From Simplicispira sedimenti (GTDB lineage: Bacteria > Pseudomonadota > Gammaproteobacteria > Burkholderiales > Burkholderiaceae_C): DNA of 64,000 bases. A model generated the notes under the pieces. That model saw only the letters and a list, made by a program, of their open reading frames with translations. It did no database searches and was not told where the DNA came from. Below are positions 25,954 through 34,198 of the stretch, in pieces. The DNA is taken from contig NZ_JAKVIJ010000003.1 in NCBI RefSeq assembly GCF_022760965.1, positions 186,001-250,000 on the forward strand, written 5' to 3'. Every line of letters begins with the position of its first letter. The first letter of the stretch is position 1. The position numbers were made by a program, and so were the translations under genes.

Positions 25954-26498
25954 AGAAAATCGCACGCCGCGACCTGGCAGTCGTGCTTGCCACGCTGGGC
26001 TTGGTTTTGATGCCCTTGATCCTCGTCGGGGGGTATCTGTATAACAAGCACCAGTGGGCGACGCAGCGCATCATGGAGGTGGAGCCTCGCCATGCACGGC
26101 TGAGTGGCCTGATGGCCCACAAGGACAGCCTTGCCCTTGCCCAGACCCAGGCGGTGGACCGTTTGGCGCAATACCTGCACCCGGCAGGACAGGATGCCAA
26201 CCAAGTGGGCAATGATGTTCAGCAACGCATTCGCAGTGTGCTGAGCACGGCGGGCCTGTCGATCGTCAGCACCCAGGTGCTGGCAGCCAAGGAAGAAATG
26301 AGTTTTGAGCGTATTCCCCTGGCAGTACGGGCAGAAGGGGACATGATGGCCGTGCAGTTGGCTCTGGCGGCTCTGGATGAACAGAAGCCCGCCATCCTCA
26401 CCGAAGGATTCGTCCTTCAGGCCGCCGCCGCTCCTGTGAAAGGCGTGCAGAAACTCGCAGTCCAATTGAATTTGGTGATTCTGAGAGGCAAGCCATGA
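25950..26498 (+). CDS. gspM: Type II secretion inner-membrane protein M
   Basis: A 182-residue single-pass membrane protein: short basic N-terminus, hydrophobic helix at about residues 8-30, then a periplasmic coiled coil and a ferredoxin-like domain. This is the GspM/PilO plan, and the position after gspL supports the call. GspM stabilises GspL in the inner-membrane platform. It overlaps gspL and gspN by 4 nt each. Confidence 0.8.
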   Translation: MKKIARRDLAVVLATLGLVLMPLILVGGYLYNKHQWATQRIMEVEPRHARLSGLMAHKDSLALAQTQAVDRLAQYLHPAGQDANQVGNDVQQRIRSVLSTAGLSIVSTQVLAAKEEMSFERIPLAVRAEGDMMAVQLALAALDEQKPAILTEGFVLQAAAAPVKGVQKLAVQLNLVILRGKP

Positions 26499-27103
26499 AG
26501 CGGCACGCGCTTGCTTTGCTATGTGTGATCAATGCCCTGCTGGCTGTGGGCCTCGCGGCCCTGTGGTTCCAGCCCGATGGCACCTTGCGCAACGCGCACT
26601 GGCAGCCCCCGGAACCTGTGACTGCCGATTACCTTGCCATGGTGCCCTCGTTGCCCGCCCGCAAGCCGGTGGAAACAGGGCGCCTCATGGCAATGCTTGA
26701 GCGCCCCCTGTTTTCTTCCACTCGCAGACCACCGCCTCCAGCGGCATCGGAAGTGCCAGTACCCGCTGACAATTTGAGCACGGCGCGATTGCTGGGCGTT
26801 TTCGAAGGTGCACAGACCAGCGGCGCCATCCTTCAGGTGGCAGGCAAAAATCGCCGGGTCCGGCTGAATGAAGCCGTGGATGGCTGGGTGCTTCAGTCGG
26901 TCCAGAGGCGTGCAGTCACCTTTGTCAGCGGTGATCAAACGCGCACCCTGTCATTGGTACGGGCGTCCGTGAACACCAGTCCGTCAACCACGGAGCCTGT
27001 CTCTACCTCATCCTCGCCATCCCAAACATCGCCCATGGCTACGGGTGCGGCTTCTGCTACAACTCCAGCCCCAGCGCCCATGACGCGGCGATTTGGCCCA
27101 TGA
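26495..27103 (+). CDS. gspN: Type II secretion GspN/GspC-like protein
   Basis: The 202-residue protein has one N-terminal membrane helix (about 5-23) and a periplasmic part with a homology-region-like domain at about 88-150 (ARLLGVFEGAQTSGAILQ, then RVRLNEAVDGWVLQSVQ). In the Xps system XpsN takes the place of GspC and connects the inner platform to the secretin. No separate gspC is present, so this protein probably fills that role. The C-terminal 45 residues are Ser/Thr/Pro-rich and probably disordered. Confidence 0.75.
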   Translation: MKRHALALLCVINALLAVGLAALWFQPDGTLRNAHWQPPEPVTADYLAMVPSLPARKPVETGRLMAMLERPLFSSTRRPPPPAASEVPVPADNLSTARLLGVFEGAQTSGAILQVAGKNRRVRLNEAVDGWVLQSVQRRAVTFVSGDQTRTLSLVRASVNTSPSTTEPVSTSSSPSQTSPMATGAASATTPAPAPMTRRFGP

Positions 27104-27137
27104 GGCGCCTGCCGCCTTGAGACAACCCTGGTTTGCT

Positions 27138-29486
27138 ATGAATTACTACCGATACATATTTGCCGCTGTCGCTTTAGTTGCATGCCATCTGGCCCAGGCG
27201 CAGGTGGCACAGCCTGCTGCCGCAAGGGATGGGGGCGCTGTTTCCGGGGAAATGCCTGTGCCCGAATCGGCTCCACAGGCAGATGCTTCGAAAATGCCCG
27301 ATGCCCCCGCCGAACCTCGCATTCTTCGCGGCACGGACCGCGTCATTGCCACGCCCAAGGCTGCACAGGTCTTTGATGGCGCGCCGATTGCGTTCAACTT
27401 CGAAGAGGCCCCGGTGGCCGAGGTGGTTAGAACCATCCTTGGCGATGTGCTGAAAGCAGATTACGTGCTGCACCCGCCATTGAATGGAGCGGTGACGCTG
27501 TCCACCCGTGCAGCAGTGGCGCCCGACCAGGCCGCCTTCCTTCTGGAAAGCGCGCTGCAAGCCAATGGTCTGGCGATGTTGCGCGATGCCCGGGGCACCT
27601 ATCATGTAGGCAAGGCCGAAGCTCTCAAAGGAATTGGCAGCGCGGTGCGGCTTGCGGGAGGCGCCTCCTTGCCACCCGGACATGGCGCCATCGTCGTTCC
27701 GCTGCAGTTCATTGGAGCTGCGGAAATGGCCGCCATCCTGAAGCCTCTCATGCAGCCTGAGGCGTTAGTGCGGGTGGATACCGTGCGCAATCTCCTGGTG
27801 CTCACGGGTAATCGAACGCAAGCCGAAGGCTGGCTGGATCTGGTTTCCACATTCGATGTGGACCTGCTCAAGGGCATGTCGGTAGGGGTGTTCCCGCTCA
27901 AGCATGCAACCATCAAAGAGGTAGAGTCGGCGCTGCGATTGATGAGCGTGGGTGCAGGTAATACCGTTCCGTCCGCGTCCTCCACCCCGGCAGGTGTCGC
28001 CGGGCAAGCGTCAGGAACTGCACCAGCCGCCGTGTCGCTGGGCGATACCAACCCTCTGTTCGGGGCGTTGCGCATCATGCCCATCGAGCGCCTGAACAGC
28101 ATTCTTGTGGTCACTCCGCGTGCGTCCTATCTGGATGAAGCACGCCGCTGGATCGAGCGGCTTGATCAGCCCAACGACAACAGCGCCGAGCCGCAACTCT
28201 TCATTTACCAGGTCAAGAACGTCAATGCCCGGCACCTGGCCACGGTGCTGGGGGGTATATTTGGAGATGCCCGAGCCCAAGGTGTGACACCGGCAACCAC
28301 AGGTGTGGCACCCGGACTCGCCAGTACCTCGGCCAGCACCGTGGGACAGGCAGGAGGCCTGGGCATGTTTGGTGGTGGTTCTTCCGCTGGGCAGGCTACG
28401 GGTAATCGTGCGGGCACGGGATTGCTGGGCGGCAACACCGGCAGCGGTTTGGGCCTGACTGCTGGGCGCAGCAACCAAACCGCCGCAGGCCAGGTTGCGG
28501 CAGCTGCCACGCTGGGTTCGGTACGCGTGATGGCGGACGAACTCAACAATTCCGTACTGGTGTGGGGCACTCGTTCCGAGTACAAAAAAATTGAGGCAAC
28601 TCTCAAGCGCCTGGATCTGCCGCCCACACAAGTGATGATCGAGGCCAGCATCATCGAGGTCACGCTGTCGGACGACTTGCAGTTTGGATTGCAGTGGGAG
28701 TTCAGCGACAGCCGATCTTCCTCGGGATACTCCGGTTTGGGGCGCCTGAGCAGCAACCAGAGTTCATCCACAGACTTCCTGAAACCGACCAGCGGTTTTT
28801 CCTACACCCTGAAGAACCCTGCAGGAAACGTAAGAGCCATTCTCAGTGCGCTGTCTGCCAAGACCTCGGTCAAAGTGCTTGCCAGCCCCTCTTTGATGGT
28901 ACTGGACAACCATACCGCCGGAATTGTGGTGGGAACACAGACGCCAATCCAGTCAGGAACGACCACCAACCTGGAAGGCACCGTCACCACCACCAACATT
29001 CAATACAAAGACACAGGGGTGAACCTGCTGGTCACACCTTCCGTCAATTCAGGAAACATTGTTACCCTGCAGGTCGATCAGTCCGTCACCGATGTCGGTG
29101 CACCCGATGACGTGACCAAACAGCGTGCATTTTTGCAGCGGCAATTGTCCAGCAAGGTGGCGGTACGCTCTGGGGAATCCATCGTCATGGGGGGGCTGAT
29201 TCAGGAGCGCGGTTCCAGCTCCAAGTCTGGGGTGCCATTGCTCCATGCTATTCCGGTGGTGGGGAACCTTTTTGGCACAACCACGAACGAAGGTGCTCGG
29301 ACCGAGCTTCTTGTCGTTATCACCCCCAGGGTGGTTCGATCTGATATCGATATCCGAGAGGTCAGCGACGATTTGCGTGATCGCATGCGAGGGCTGACGC
29401 AGGTGCGTGAGTTCGATCCTTCTCGCTTTCCCAAACTGGCGCCTGTCAATGCGGAAACACCGCAGTCTTCTGTGTTACACCAATAA
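27138..29486 (+). CDS. gspD: Type II secretion outer-membrane secretin
   Basis: GspD forms the outer-membrane pore. The 782-residue protein has a signal sequence (residues 1-24), N0 to N3 domains, and a long Gly/Ser/Ala-rich segment at about 405-455. The secretin domain starts near PTQVMIEASIIEVTL and includes VPLLHAIPVVGNLFG and ELLVVITPRVV. The signal contains LVAC, a possible lipobox, as well as an AQA signal-peptidase-I-like site three residues on, so it may be a lipoprotein. ATG at 27138 gives a normal leader; the frame's earlier start overlaps gspN. It is the last Gsp gene. Confidence 0.93.
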   Translation: MNYYRYIFAAVALVACHLAQAQVAQPAAARDGGAVSGEMPVPESAPQADASKMPDAPAEPRILRGTDRVIATPKAAQVFDGAPIAFNFEEAPVAEVVRTILGDVLKADYVLHPPLNGAVTLSTRAAVAPDQAAFLLESALQANGLAMLRDARGTYHVGKAEALKGIGSAVRLAGGASLPPGHGAIVVPLQFIGAAEMAAILKPLMQPEALVRVDTVRNLLVLTGNRTQAEGWLDLVSTFDVDLLKGMSVGVFPLKHATIKEVESALRLMSVGAGNTVPSASSTPAGVAGQASGTAPAAVSLGDTNPLFGALRIMPIERLNSILVVTPRASYLDEARRWIERLDQPNDNSAEPQLFIYQVKNVNARHLATVLGGIFGDARAQGVTPATTGVAPGLASTSASTVGQAGGLGMFGGGSSAGQATGNRAGTGLLGGNTGSGLGLTAGRSNQTAAGQVAAAATLGSVRVMADELNNSVLVWGTRSEYKKIEATLKRLDLPPTQVMIEASIIEVTLSDDLQFGLQWEFSDSRSSSGYSGLGRLSSNQSSSTDFLKPTSGFSYTLKNPAGNVRAILSALSAKTSVKVLASPSLMVLDNHTAGIVVGTQTPIQSGTTTNLEGTVTTTNIQYKDTGVNLLVTPSVNSGNIVTLQVDQSVTDVGAPDDVTKQRAFLQRQLSSKVAVRSGESIVMGGLIQERGSSSKSGVPLLHAIPVVGNLFGTTTNEGARTELLVVITPRVVRSDIDIREVSDDLRDRMRGLTQVREFDPSRFPKLAPVNAETPQSSVLHQ

Positions 29487-29507
29487 CCACTACAGGAAAC
29501 CATCAAC

Positions 29508-29933
29508 ATGAGTCAGACTTCCGTCACTTCCCATCGCCCAGGACTATGGGCCGCCGTTATGGTGGCCGCCACCCTGATGGCTGGCTGTGCCAGCATGGGT
29601 ACCACTGCGCCAGACCAACTGGTCGGCAAACGTGCGCAGGAGCGCTGGGATTTGCTGTTGAAAAGCGACTACGCCAAGGCATACACTTATCTCAGCCCGG
29701 CGCAGCGTGCCATCACCAGCCAACAGAGCTACATCAACCGCTTTGGTGAAGGCGCTCAGTGGCTGTCCGCCAAACTGCAGTCCGTGAGCTGCGAAAGCGC
29801 CGAGCGTTGCAAGGCCGTGCTGCAAATCGAGACGCAGGTCGTGGCCAGAGGATTTACGTCCCCAATTTCCACAAAAGTAACGGAAATCTGGGTCAACGAC
29901 GAAGGTAATTGGTGGTTCCATCAAAATCCCTGA
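29508..29933 (+). CDS. Small lipoprotein downstream of the secretin
   Basis: A 141-residue protein with a lipoprotein signal (LMAGC at about residues 23-27). The mature part contains ERWDLLLKSDYAKAYTYLSP and SYINRFGEGAQWLSAKLQ, then a strand-rich end with VTEIWVNDEGNWWFHQNP. It lies 21 nt after gspD on the same strand and is probably in the operon. Its position would suit a secretin-associated protein, but the fold looks more like an NTF2/DUF4440-type domain than a pilotin. Function is unknown. Confidence 0.7.
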   Translation: MSQTSVTSHRPGLWAAVMVAATLMAGCASMGTTAPDQLVGKRAQERWDLLLKSDYAKAYTYLSPAQRAITSQQSYINRFGEGAQWLSAKLQSVSCESAERCKAVLQIETQVVARGFTSPISTKVTEIWVNDEGNWWFHQNP

Positions 29934-29965
29934 AGACCGCCGCCCGGCGGCTGCGGGATGGCTGC

Positions 29966-30778
29966 ATGGGCTTGTTCGGCAAGCCAGCACCCACCCGCAG
30001 GCCACCGGAAGCTGGAGAAGTACCTTCGGTTGATTTCCTGTGCAACGTTTGTGGCAAGGAAAACCACAGGGTGCTGCTGCACCACGTACAGAATCGGGAA
30101 TTCCAGTCGTGCGTGCATTGCCGAAGCAGCTTGCGCATGCGTGCGGTTGTTCATGCTTTGTCCGTGGAGCTTTTTGGCCGCCCGTTGGTTCTGCCTGAGT
30201 TCCCAGCAGACAAGACGATCACAGGTTTGGGCATGAGCGACTGGGAGGGGTACGCCACGCCGCTGGCCGAGCGTTTGGCCTATCAAAACACGTTTTACCA
30301 TGCCCACCCCCGATTGGACATCACGGACATCCGAGATGAAGATTGTGCAAGACAGAGGTTTTTGATTTCCAGTGATGTGTTCGAGCACATTCCTGTTTTC
30401 TTGCTCGATCAAGCTTTTCGCAACAGCCGTCGTTTGCTCAATAGCGATGGTGTTTTTATATTTACCGTTCCTTATGTCAAAGAAGGTGAAACGGTTGAGC
30501 ATTTCCCGAACCTGCACCAGTTCGATATTCGCGAAATCGATGGCAAGCGGGTTCTGCACAACGTCACGCGTGACGGTCAGCACGAAACCTTTGAAAACCT
30601 CGTCTTCCACGGCGGAGATGGCATGACGCTTGAAATGCGTATGTTTTCCGAATCTGATCTGCTGCGCAATTTGAAAGATGCTGGCTATCGCTCTACCCGT
30701 ATTTATACGGATCGTGTAGAGGAATACGGAATACTCTGGCCCATGGACTGGGCGGTCCCGATTGCTGCCCGGGCCTGA
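29966..30778 (+). CDS. SAM-dependent methyltransferase-like protein with cysteine cluster
   Basis: This 270-residue protein has an N-terminal zinc-ribbon-like cluster (CNVCGKEN about residue 27, then CVHC 24 residues later) followed by a class I methyltransferase-like fold. The segment LISSDVFEHIPVFLLDQAF, then RRLLNSDGVFIFTVPYVKEG, matches the late half of such folds (post-motif I). The usual glycine-rich SAM motif I is weak: here KTITGLGMSDWEGYAT. It sits between the secretion operon and the polysaccharide genes and may modify a sugar or lipid. ATG at 29966 was chosen; a TTG/GTG start at 29909-29912 would overlap the lipoprotein gene. Confidence 0.65.
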   Translation: MGLFGKPAPTRRPPEAGEVPSVDFLCNVCGKENHRVLLHHVQNREFQSCVHCRSSLRMRAVVHALSVELFGRPLVLPEFPADKTITGLGMSDWEGYATPLAERLAYQNTFYHAHPRLDITDIRDEDCARQRFLISSDVFEHIPVFLLDQAFRNSRRLLNSDGVFIFTVPYVKEGETVEHFPNLHQFDIREIDGKRVLHNVTRDGQHETFENLVFHGGDGMTLEMRMFSESDLLRNLKDAGYRSTRIYTDRVEEYGILWPMDWAVPIAARA

Positions 30779-30814
30779 GAACAAAGCGAGGCCGAGCATT
30801 TGGCCGTACGACAG

Positions 30815-31774
30815 TTAATGTTCCTCAATGAGATCGGCACTCAGGGGATCCCGTGGCACATTGCTCACGTCATAATGCAAAAAGGCGATCAAAAACTGGA
30901 CGCCGATGATCAGTGGCAGGGCCGCAAACATGACGGTTCCGCTGGAAGCGGGTTGCCCAGTGGAAATGCTATGCAGCCAGTGTATTCCACCGAAAACAAG
31001 CCCTGTCATACAGAGCACTGCGCCTAAAATACTATAAAGGCTACCGATATTGAAATCACGCAGCAGGTATAGATAGGCGTAACGCTTGGCAAGGCGCAAG
31101 AAGTGTTTGCACAGAAATTCTGGGAGTACCTTGGTTACTTCTAGGTTGGAGCTTTCGTCTGCATAAACTGAATCCATTGGGACGTCATGCACCACTGCGC
31201 GAATGGTATTGAGATGGTAGAGAATATCGGTTTCAAAAAAATACCGTTTTTCTATTTTGGAAAGTGGTAATTTTCGCAGTACGCCAGTATGTATGGCAGT
31301 GTAGCCATTGGTCGGGTCCATCACGTTCCAGTAGCCACAACTGAGCTTCGTCAGGAAAGATAGCGCGGCATTGCCAAACAACCGTACGGTTGGCATGCCG
31401 CGCAGTGATTCCGGTCGGTAAAAGCGGTTTCCTTTGGTGTAGTCGGCTTTCCCACGCACAATGGGGCGTATGAACAAGGGGAGAATCGCCGGGGGCATCT
31501 GCCCGTCACCGTCGATTTTCACCACGATATCCATGCCATCAGCAATGGCGGCCACATAAGCGGCAACCATGGTTCCACCTACCCCGCGGTTTTCAGGATT
31601 GAATAGCACACGTACACGGGGATCAAGGCATTGCTCCTGAATGAGGCGGCCACTACCGTCCGGGCAGGCGTCGTCAACGGCATAGATCGTTTCGACTTCG
31701 GGGCCGATGGCGGCGATCACTTTTAATACATGCTGAGTGACCTTGAAGCAGGGAATGGCGACAGCGATACGCAT
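30815..31774 (-). CDS. GT2 glycosyltransferase with C-terminal membrane helices
   Basis: The 319-residue protein starts with the GT-A fold MRIAVAIPCFKVTQHVLKVI, then IYAVDDACPDGSG and the metal motif KIDGDGQMPP. The catalytic part ends near residue 240, and two membrane helices follow at about 245-268 and 283-303, as in DPM1/GtrB-like enzymes that transfer sugars to a polyprenyl phosphate. It is the last gene of the wzm-wzt minus-strand operon. ATG at 31774 is supported by GAGG about 8 nt upstream; a TTG at 31801 is less likely. Confidence 0.88.
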   Translation of the reverse strand: MRIAVAIPCFKVTQHVLKVIAAIGPEVETIYAVDDACPDGSGRLIQEQCLDPRVRVLFNPENRGVGGTMVAAYVAAIADGMDIVVKIDGDGQMPPAILPLFIRPIVRGKADYTKGNRFYRPESLRGMPTVRLFGNAALSFLTKLSCGYWNVMDPTNGYTAIHTGVLRKLPLSKIEKRYFFETDILYHLNTIRAVVHDVPMDSVYADESSNLEVTKVLPEFLCKHFLRLAKRYAYLYLLRDFNIGSLYSILGAVLCMTGLVFGGIHWLHSISTGQPASSGTVMFAALPLIIGVQFLIAFLHYDVSNVPRDPLSADLIEEH

Positions 31775-31797
31775 CTCGATTTCCTCTCCCCCGTTAC

Positions 31798-32142
31798 TCA
31801 ATTCGAAGCCAGCGCCACACCGACAAGAATCAAAGCGCCCCCAGCCAATGTGCGCCAGTGCAATGGTTCACCGAGAAACAACCAAGCCAAGACTGGCACA
31901 ATCAAAAACGCCAATCCCATGAACGGATAGGCCAAGTGAAGCGGAGCGTGACGCAGTATCCAAACCCATCCCACCGTGGTCAACCCATATATAACGAGCG
32001 CTGCGATCAACCAGCCATTCATAATCCAGTCAAGCACCTGCGTATGGGGAGGAAGTGCGTGCGCAGCTAGTTTGAACAACAGTTGACCAACGGAAATGCC
32101 GAGCACACACAAAAAGGTCAGAAGGCTCAGCTGTATTGACAT
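31798..32142 (-). CDS. Small EamA/SMR-like membrane transporter
   Basis: A 114-residue protein with four hydrophobic helices and little else. The end reads LAYPFMGLAFLIVPVLAWLF, then WRTLAGGALILVGVALASN, typical of EamA/DMT and of ArnE/ArnF-like half-transporters that flip undecaprenyl-linked sugars. Its place between a polyprenyl-sugar-type GT2 and an acyltransferase suggests a role in flipping a lipid-linked sugar. The stop codon lies 24 nt before the GT2 ATG. Confidence 0.78.
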   Translation of the reverse strand: MSIQLSLLTFLCVLGISVGQLLFKLAAHALPPHTQVLDWIMNGWLIAALVIYGLTTVGWVWILRHAPLHLAYPFMGLAFLIVPVLAWLFLGEPLHWRTLAGGALILVGVALASN

Positions 32143-32164
32143 CGGATATGCGGCCTGCGAGAGA

Positions 32165-33238
32165 TTAAAATTTATTTTTCAGTGCAAGAACTGGTTTTTC
32201 TATCCAGTGCCATGAAAGCATGGAAAAGAAAATAGTGATGCCAATAGAAATGGCGCCCATGGCCCACCACGGTAGAGCCTGCGGAAAGTAATGTGCCAGT
32301 GTTTGTTGGATTGGGAAGCCGTAGAGGTAGATACCGTAGGAATAGTCGCCCCGGTCCAGATACTTGATTTTCGGGATCTTGCACATGCCCAAATATACGA
32401 TCACATAGCAGAGCGGTAACATTGCAAGCGCCGTACCACCTGGCACCTCAGACAGCATCCAGTAGATCACTGCTGCAGCAATGGCCAAGCGCCCATTGAA
32501 AGGTATATGCTCAGAAAGCAAAAATATAAGGCTGCCGATAAAAAAGCAAAAAACCAACAGGGTGCTGGACACGGCATAGAAGGGTTGGCCGAATTTCCAT
32601 CCGACATCGGCAAGAATCAGCGCGGCAGAGAAAAATACAATGACCGATAGATAGAGACGCGTGCGAAAGAAAACCCGGCTCCACATCAGTGCTCCCAGCA
32701 GCAGGTAACAATAATATTCTGGCTGCAAAGTCCAGAGATTACCATTCACTGTGCCCGGAAACGGATTGTCGAGAAACACTCCAGGCAATTCAAAGTGAAT
32801 GATTCCGACGATGTTCTGAAAATAGGCCCAGAACTGTGGATGTGTGAAGTATTCTGCCAAGGGCAGCGTGGTCACGATGGCCCCCAGAACGATGGCCGAT
32901 AAAGTGACCTCCACTGCCAGCGCGGGAATGATGCGGAACCCTCGATTGAGCATGAACCTGGATGTCGAGCGCAGGCGCACTGCGCTGCCTGTGACCAGGA
33001 AGCCACTCAAACCAAAGAACATGGGCAGCAGTGCCAGAAAAAGCGGATAGCCCCACCACTGCCTGTAGTCAAAATATGCAATGCCCTGCATGAGCGTGAC
33101 GCTGTGTACCACCATGATGGCAAGTGACAGCGCGAGTCGCATCGTGTCAAAACCTGGCCCCAGTCCCTTGTGGGCCCGCAGCACATCACCCAGTGTGGGT
33201 GATCGGGCCGCGATGGCACTGTTGGGTTGTTCATTCAT
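32165..33238 (-). CDS. Acyltransferase-3 family membrane protein (O-acetyltransferase type)
   Basis: The 357-residue polytopic protein has about ten hydrophobic helices and begins with LRAHKGLGPGFDTMRLALSL, then IMVVHSVTLMQG, the usual catalytic-histidine region of OafA/YrhL-type enzymes. Further in, LPMFFGLSGFLVTGSAVRLR and NGNLWTLQPEYYCYLLLGAL match the family. Such enzymes O-acetylate sugars of LPS, capsule or peptidoglycan using a cytoplasmic donor. It is 44 nt downstream of the LPLAT-like gene in the same operon. Confidence 0.88.
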   Translation of the reverse strand: MNEQPNSAIAARSPTLGDVLRAHKGLGPGFDTMRLALSLAIMVVHSVTLMQGIAYFDYRQWWGYPLFLALLPMFFGLSGFLVTGSAVRLRSTSRFMLNRGFRIIPALAVEVTLSAIVLGAIVTTLPLAEYFTHPQFWAYFQNIVGIIHFELPGVFLDNPFPGTVNGNLWTLQPEYYCYLLLGALMWSRVFFRTRLYLSVIVFFSAALILADVGWKFGQPFYAVSSTLLVFCFFIGSLIFLLSEHIPFNGRLAIAAAVIYWMLSEVPGGTALAMLPLCYVIVYLGMCKIPKIKYLDRGDYSYGIYLYGFPIQQTLAHYFPQALPWWAMGAISIGITIFFSMLSWHWIEKPVLALKNKF

Positions 33239-33282
33239 GGCAGGATGGGCATATCAGGGTGAAATGCGGCACTGTACAGTGC

Positions 33283-34194
33283 TTAACGAGCGTGGTCGAA
33301 GAATCTCGGTGCCTCGCTCCAGAAATGCCATGCGGCGCTGTCGGTCCGGATGGCTTCATCCAGGCGCTCAAAGACGGCCTGGGCCAGTGCATCCAAGTCA
33401 GCAAAGGTACCCAACGGCTCAATGGAAAGAAAGCGCTGGCCCGTACCAGCATCAAGCCCTGTGAGATAGATTGCCACAGGCACCTTCTGGTCCACCGCCA
33501 GACGCAGCAGCGCCTTGGGAACCAAGGCCTCCAGCCCCGCAATCCGCACGGGGATGCTGGCAGCTACCTGGTCCGATGGCACATCCATTGCAGCCATGAC
33601 CTGTTCCTTGTTGCGCAGCGCGCGCAAAGCGGGGCGCAGGCTGGCTGACACATCCAGCACCGGCCCGCACAACGCGCGTGCAACCATAGCGGTACGTCGG
33701 CGTGCGTACCAGTGCAGTACCGGCCTGCCAGCAAAGTGTGCTCCATCCAGCGCCGCCACAAGTGCATGGGCATGCATGCCGGCCACTCCGGCATGGCGTA
33801 GGCCCCACATGCCTGCGCCCCAATGGAAGGTGCAGAAGATACCTGCCTCGTTCGCCTGCGGCCACGTGCCGGTCACCTTCAGGTGGCGTGCCATCCAGGC
33901 ATCGGAGCGCGTGGCCGACAGATACATGTCGGCATGATCCACCAGGGTCACCAGTCGGCGCCGTGCAATCCACTGGCCTTGCTGGTCGTCGGGCACCCAG
34001 CCCCTGGCATGCGCTTCTCGCAAGGCCGATTCGCAGGATGCACGGTACAGCCAGGAAAAGCGCCCGGCAAGCGAGCGGAAAATGCGGAAACACAGAGGCC
34101 AGGGCAACACGGCCGCCAACGCCGGGATCAGCACCAACTCCACGGCATCGCGGGCGTTGACGCGCGCCTGATGGACCAGGGATGCAAGGCTCAC
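33283..34194 (-). CDS. LpxL/LPLAT-like protein with atypical active-site motif
   Basis: The 303-residue protein resembles the lysophospholipid/lipid A acyltransferase family: an N-terminal helix, then FCTFHWGAGMWGLRHAG in the place of motif I, HWYARRRTAMVARALCGP, and AMDVPSDQ. LpxL-type enzymes have His-x4-Glu at motif I; here the histidine is followed at +5 by methionine, so the catalytic acid appears to be missing. It may use another acid, have a different substrate, or be non-catalytic. The start is GTG at 34194, with GGGAG 7 nt before it inside the end of wzt. Confidence 0.65.
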   Translation of the reverse strand: MSLASLVHQARVNARDAVELVLIPALAAVLPWPLCFRIFRSLAGRFSWLYRASCESALREAHARGWVPDDQQGQWIARRRLVTLVDHADMYLSATRSDAWMARHLKVTGTWPQANEAGIFCTFHWGAGMWGLRHAGVAGMHAHALVAALDGAHFAGRPVLHWYARRRTAMVARALCGPVLDVSASLRPALRALRNKEQVMAAMDVPSDQVAASIPVRIAGLEALVPKALLRLAVDQKVPVAIYLTGLDAGTGQRFLSIEPLGTFADLDALAQAVFERLDEAIRTDSAAWHFWSEAPRFFDHAR

Positions 34195-34198
34195 AGGC

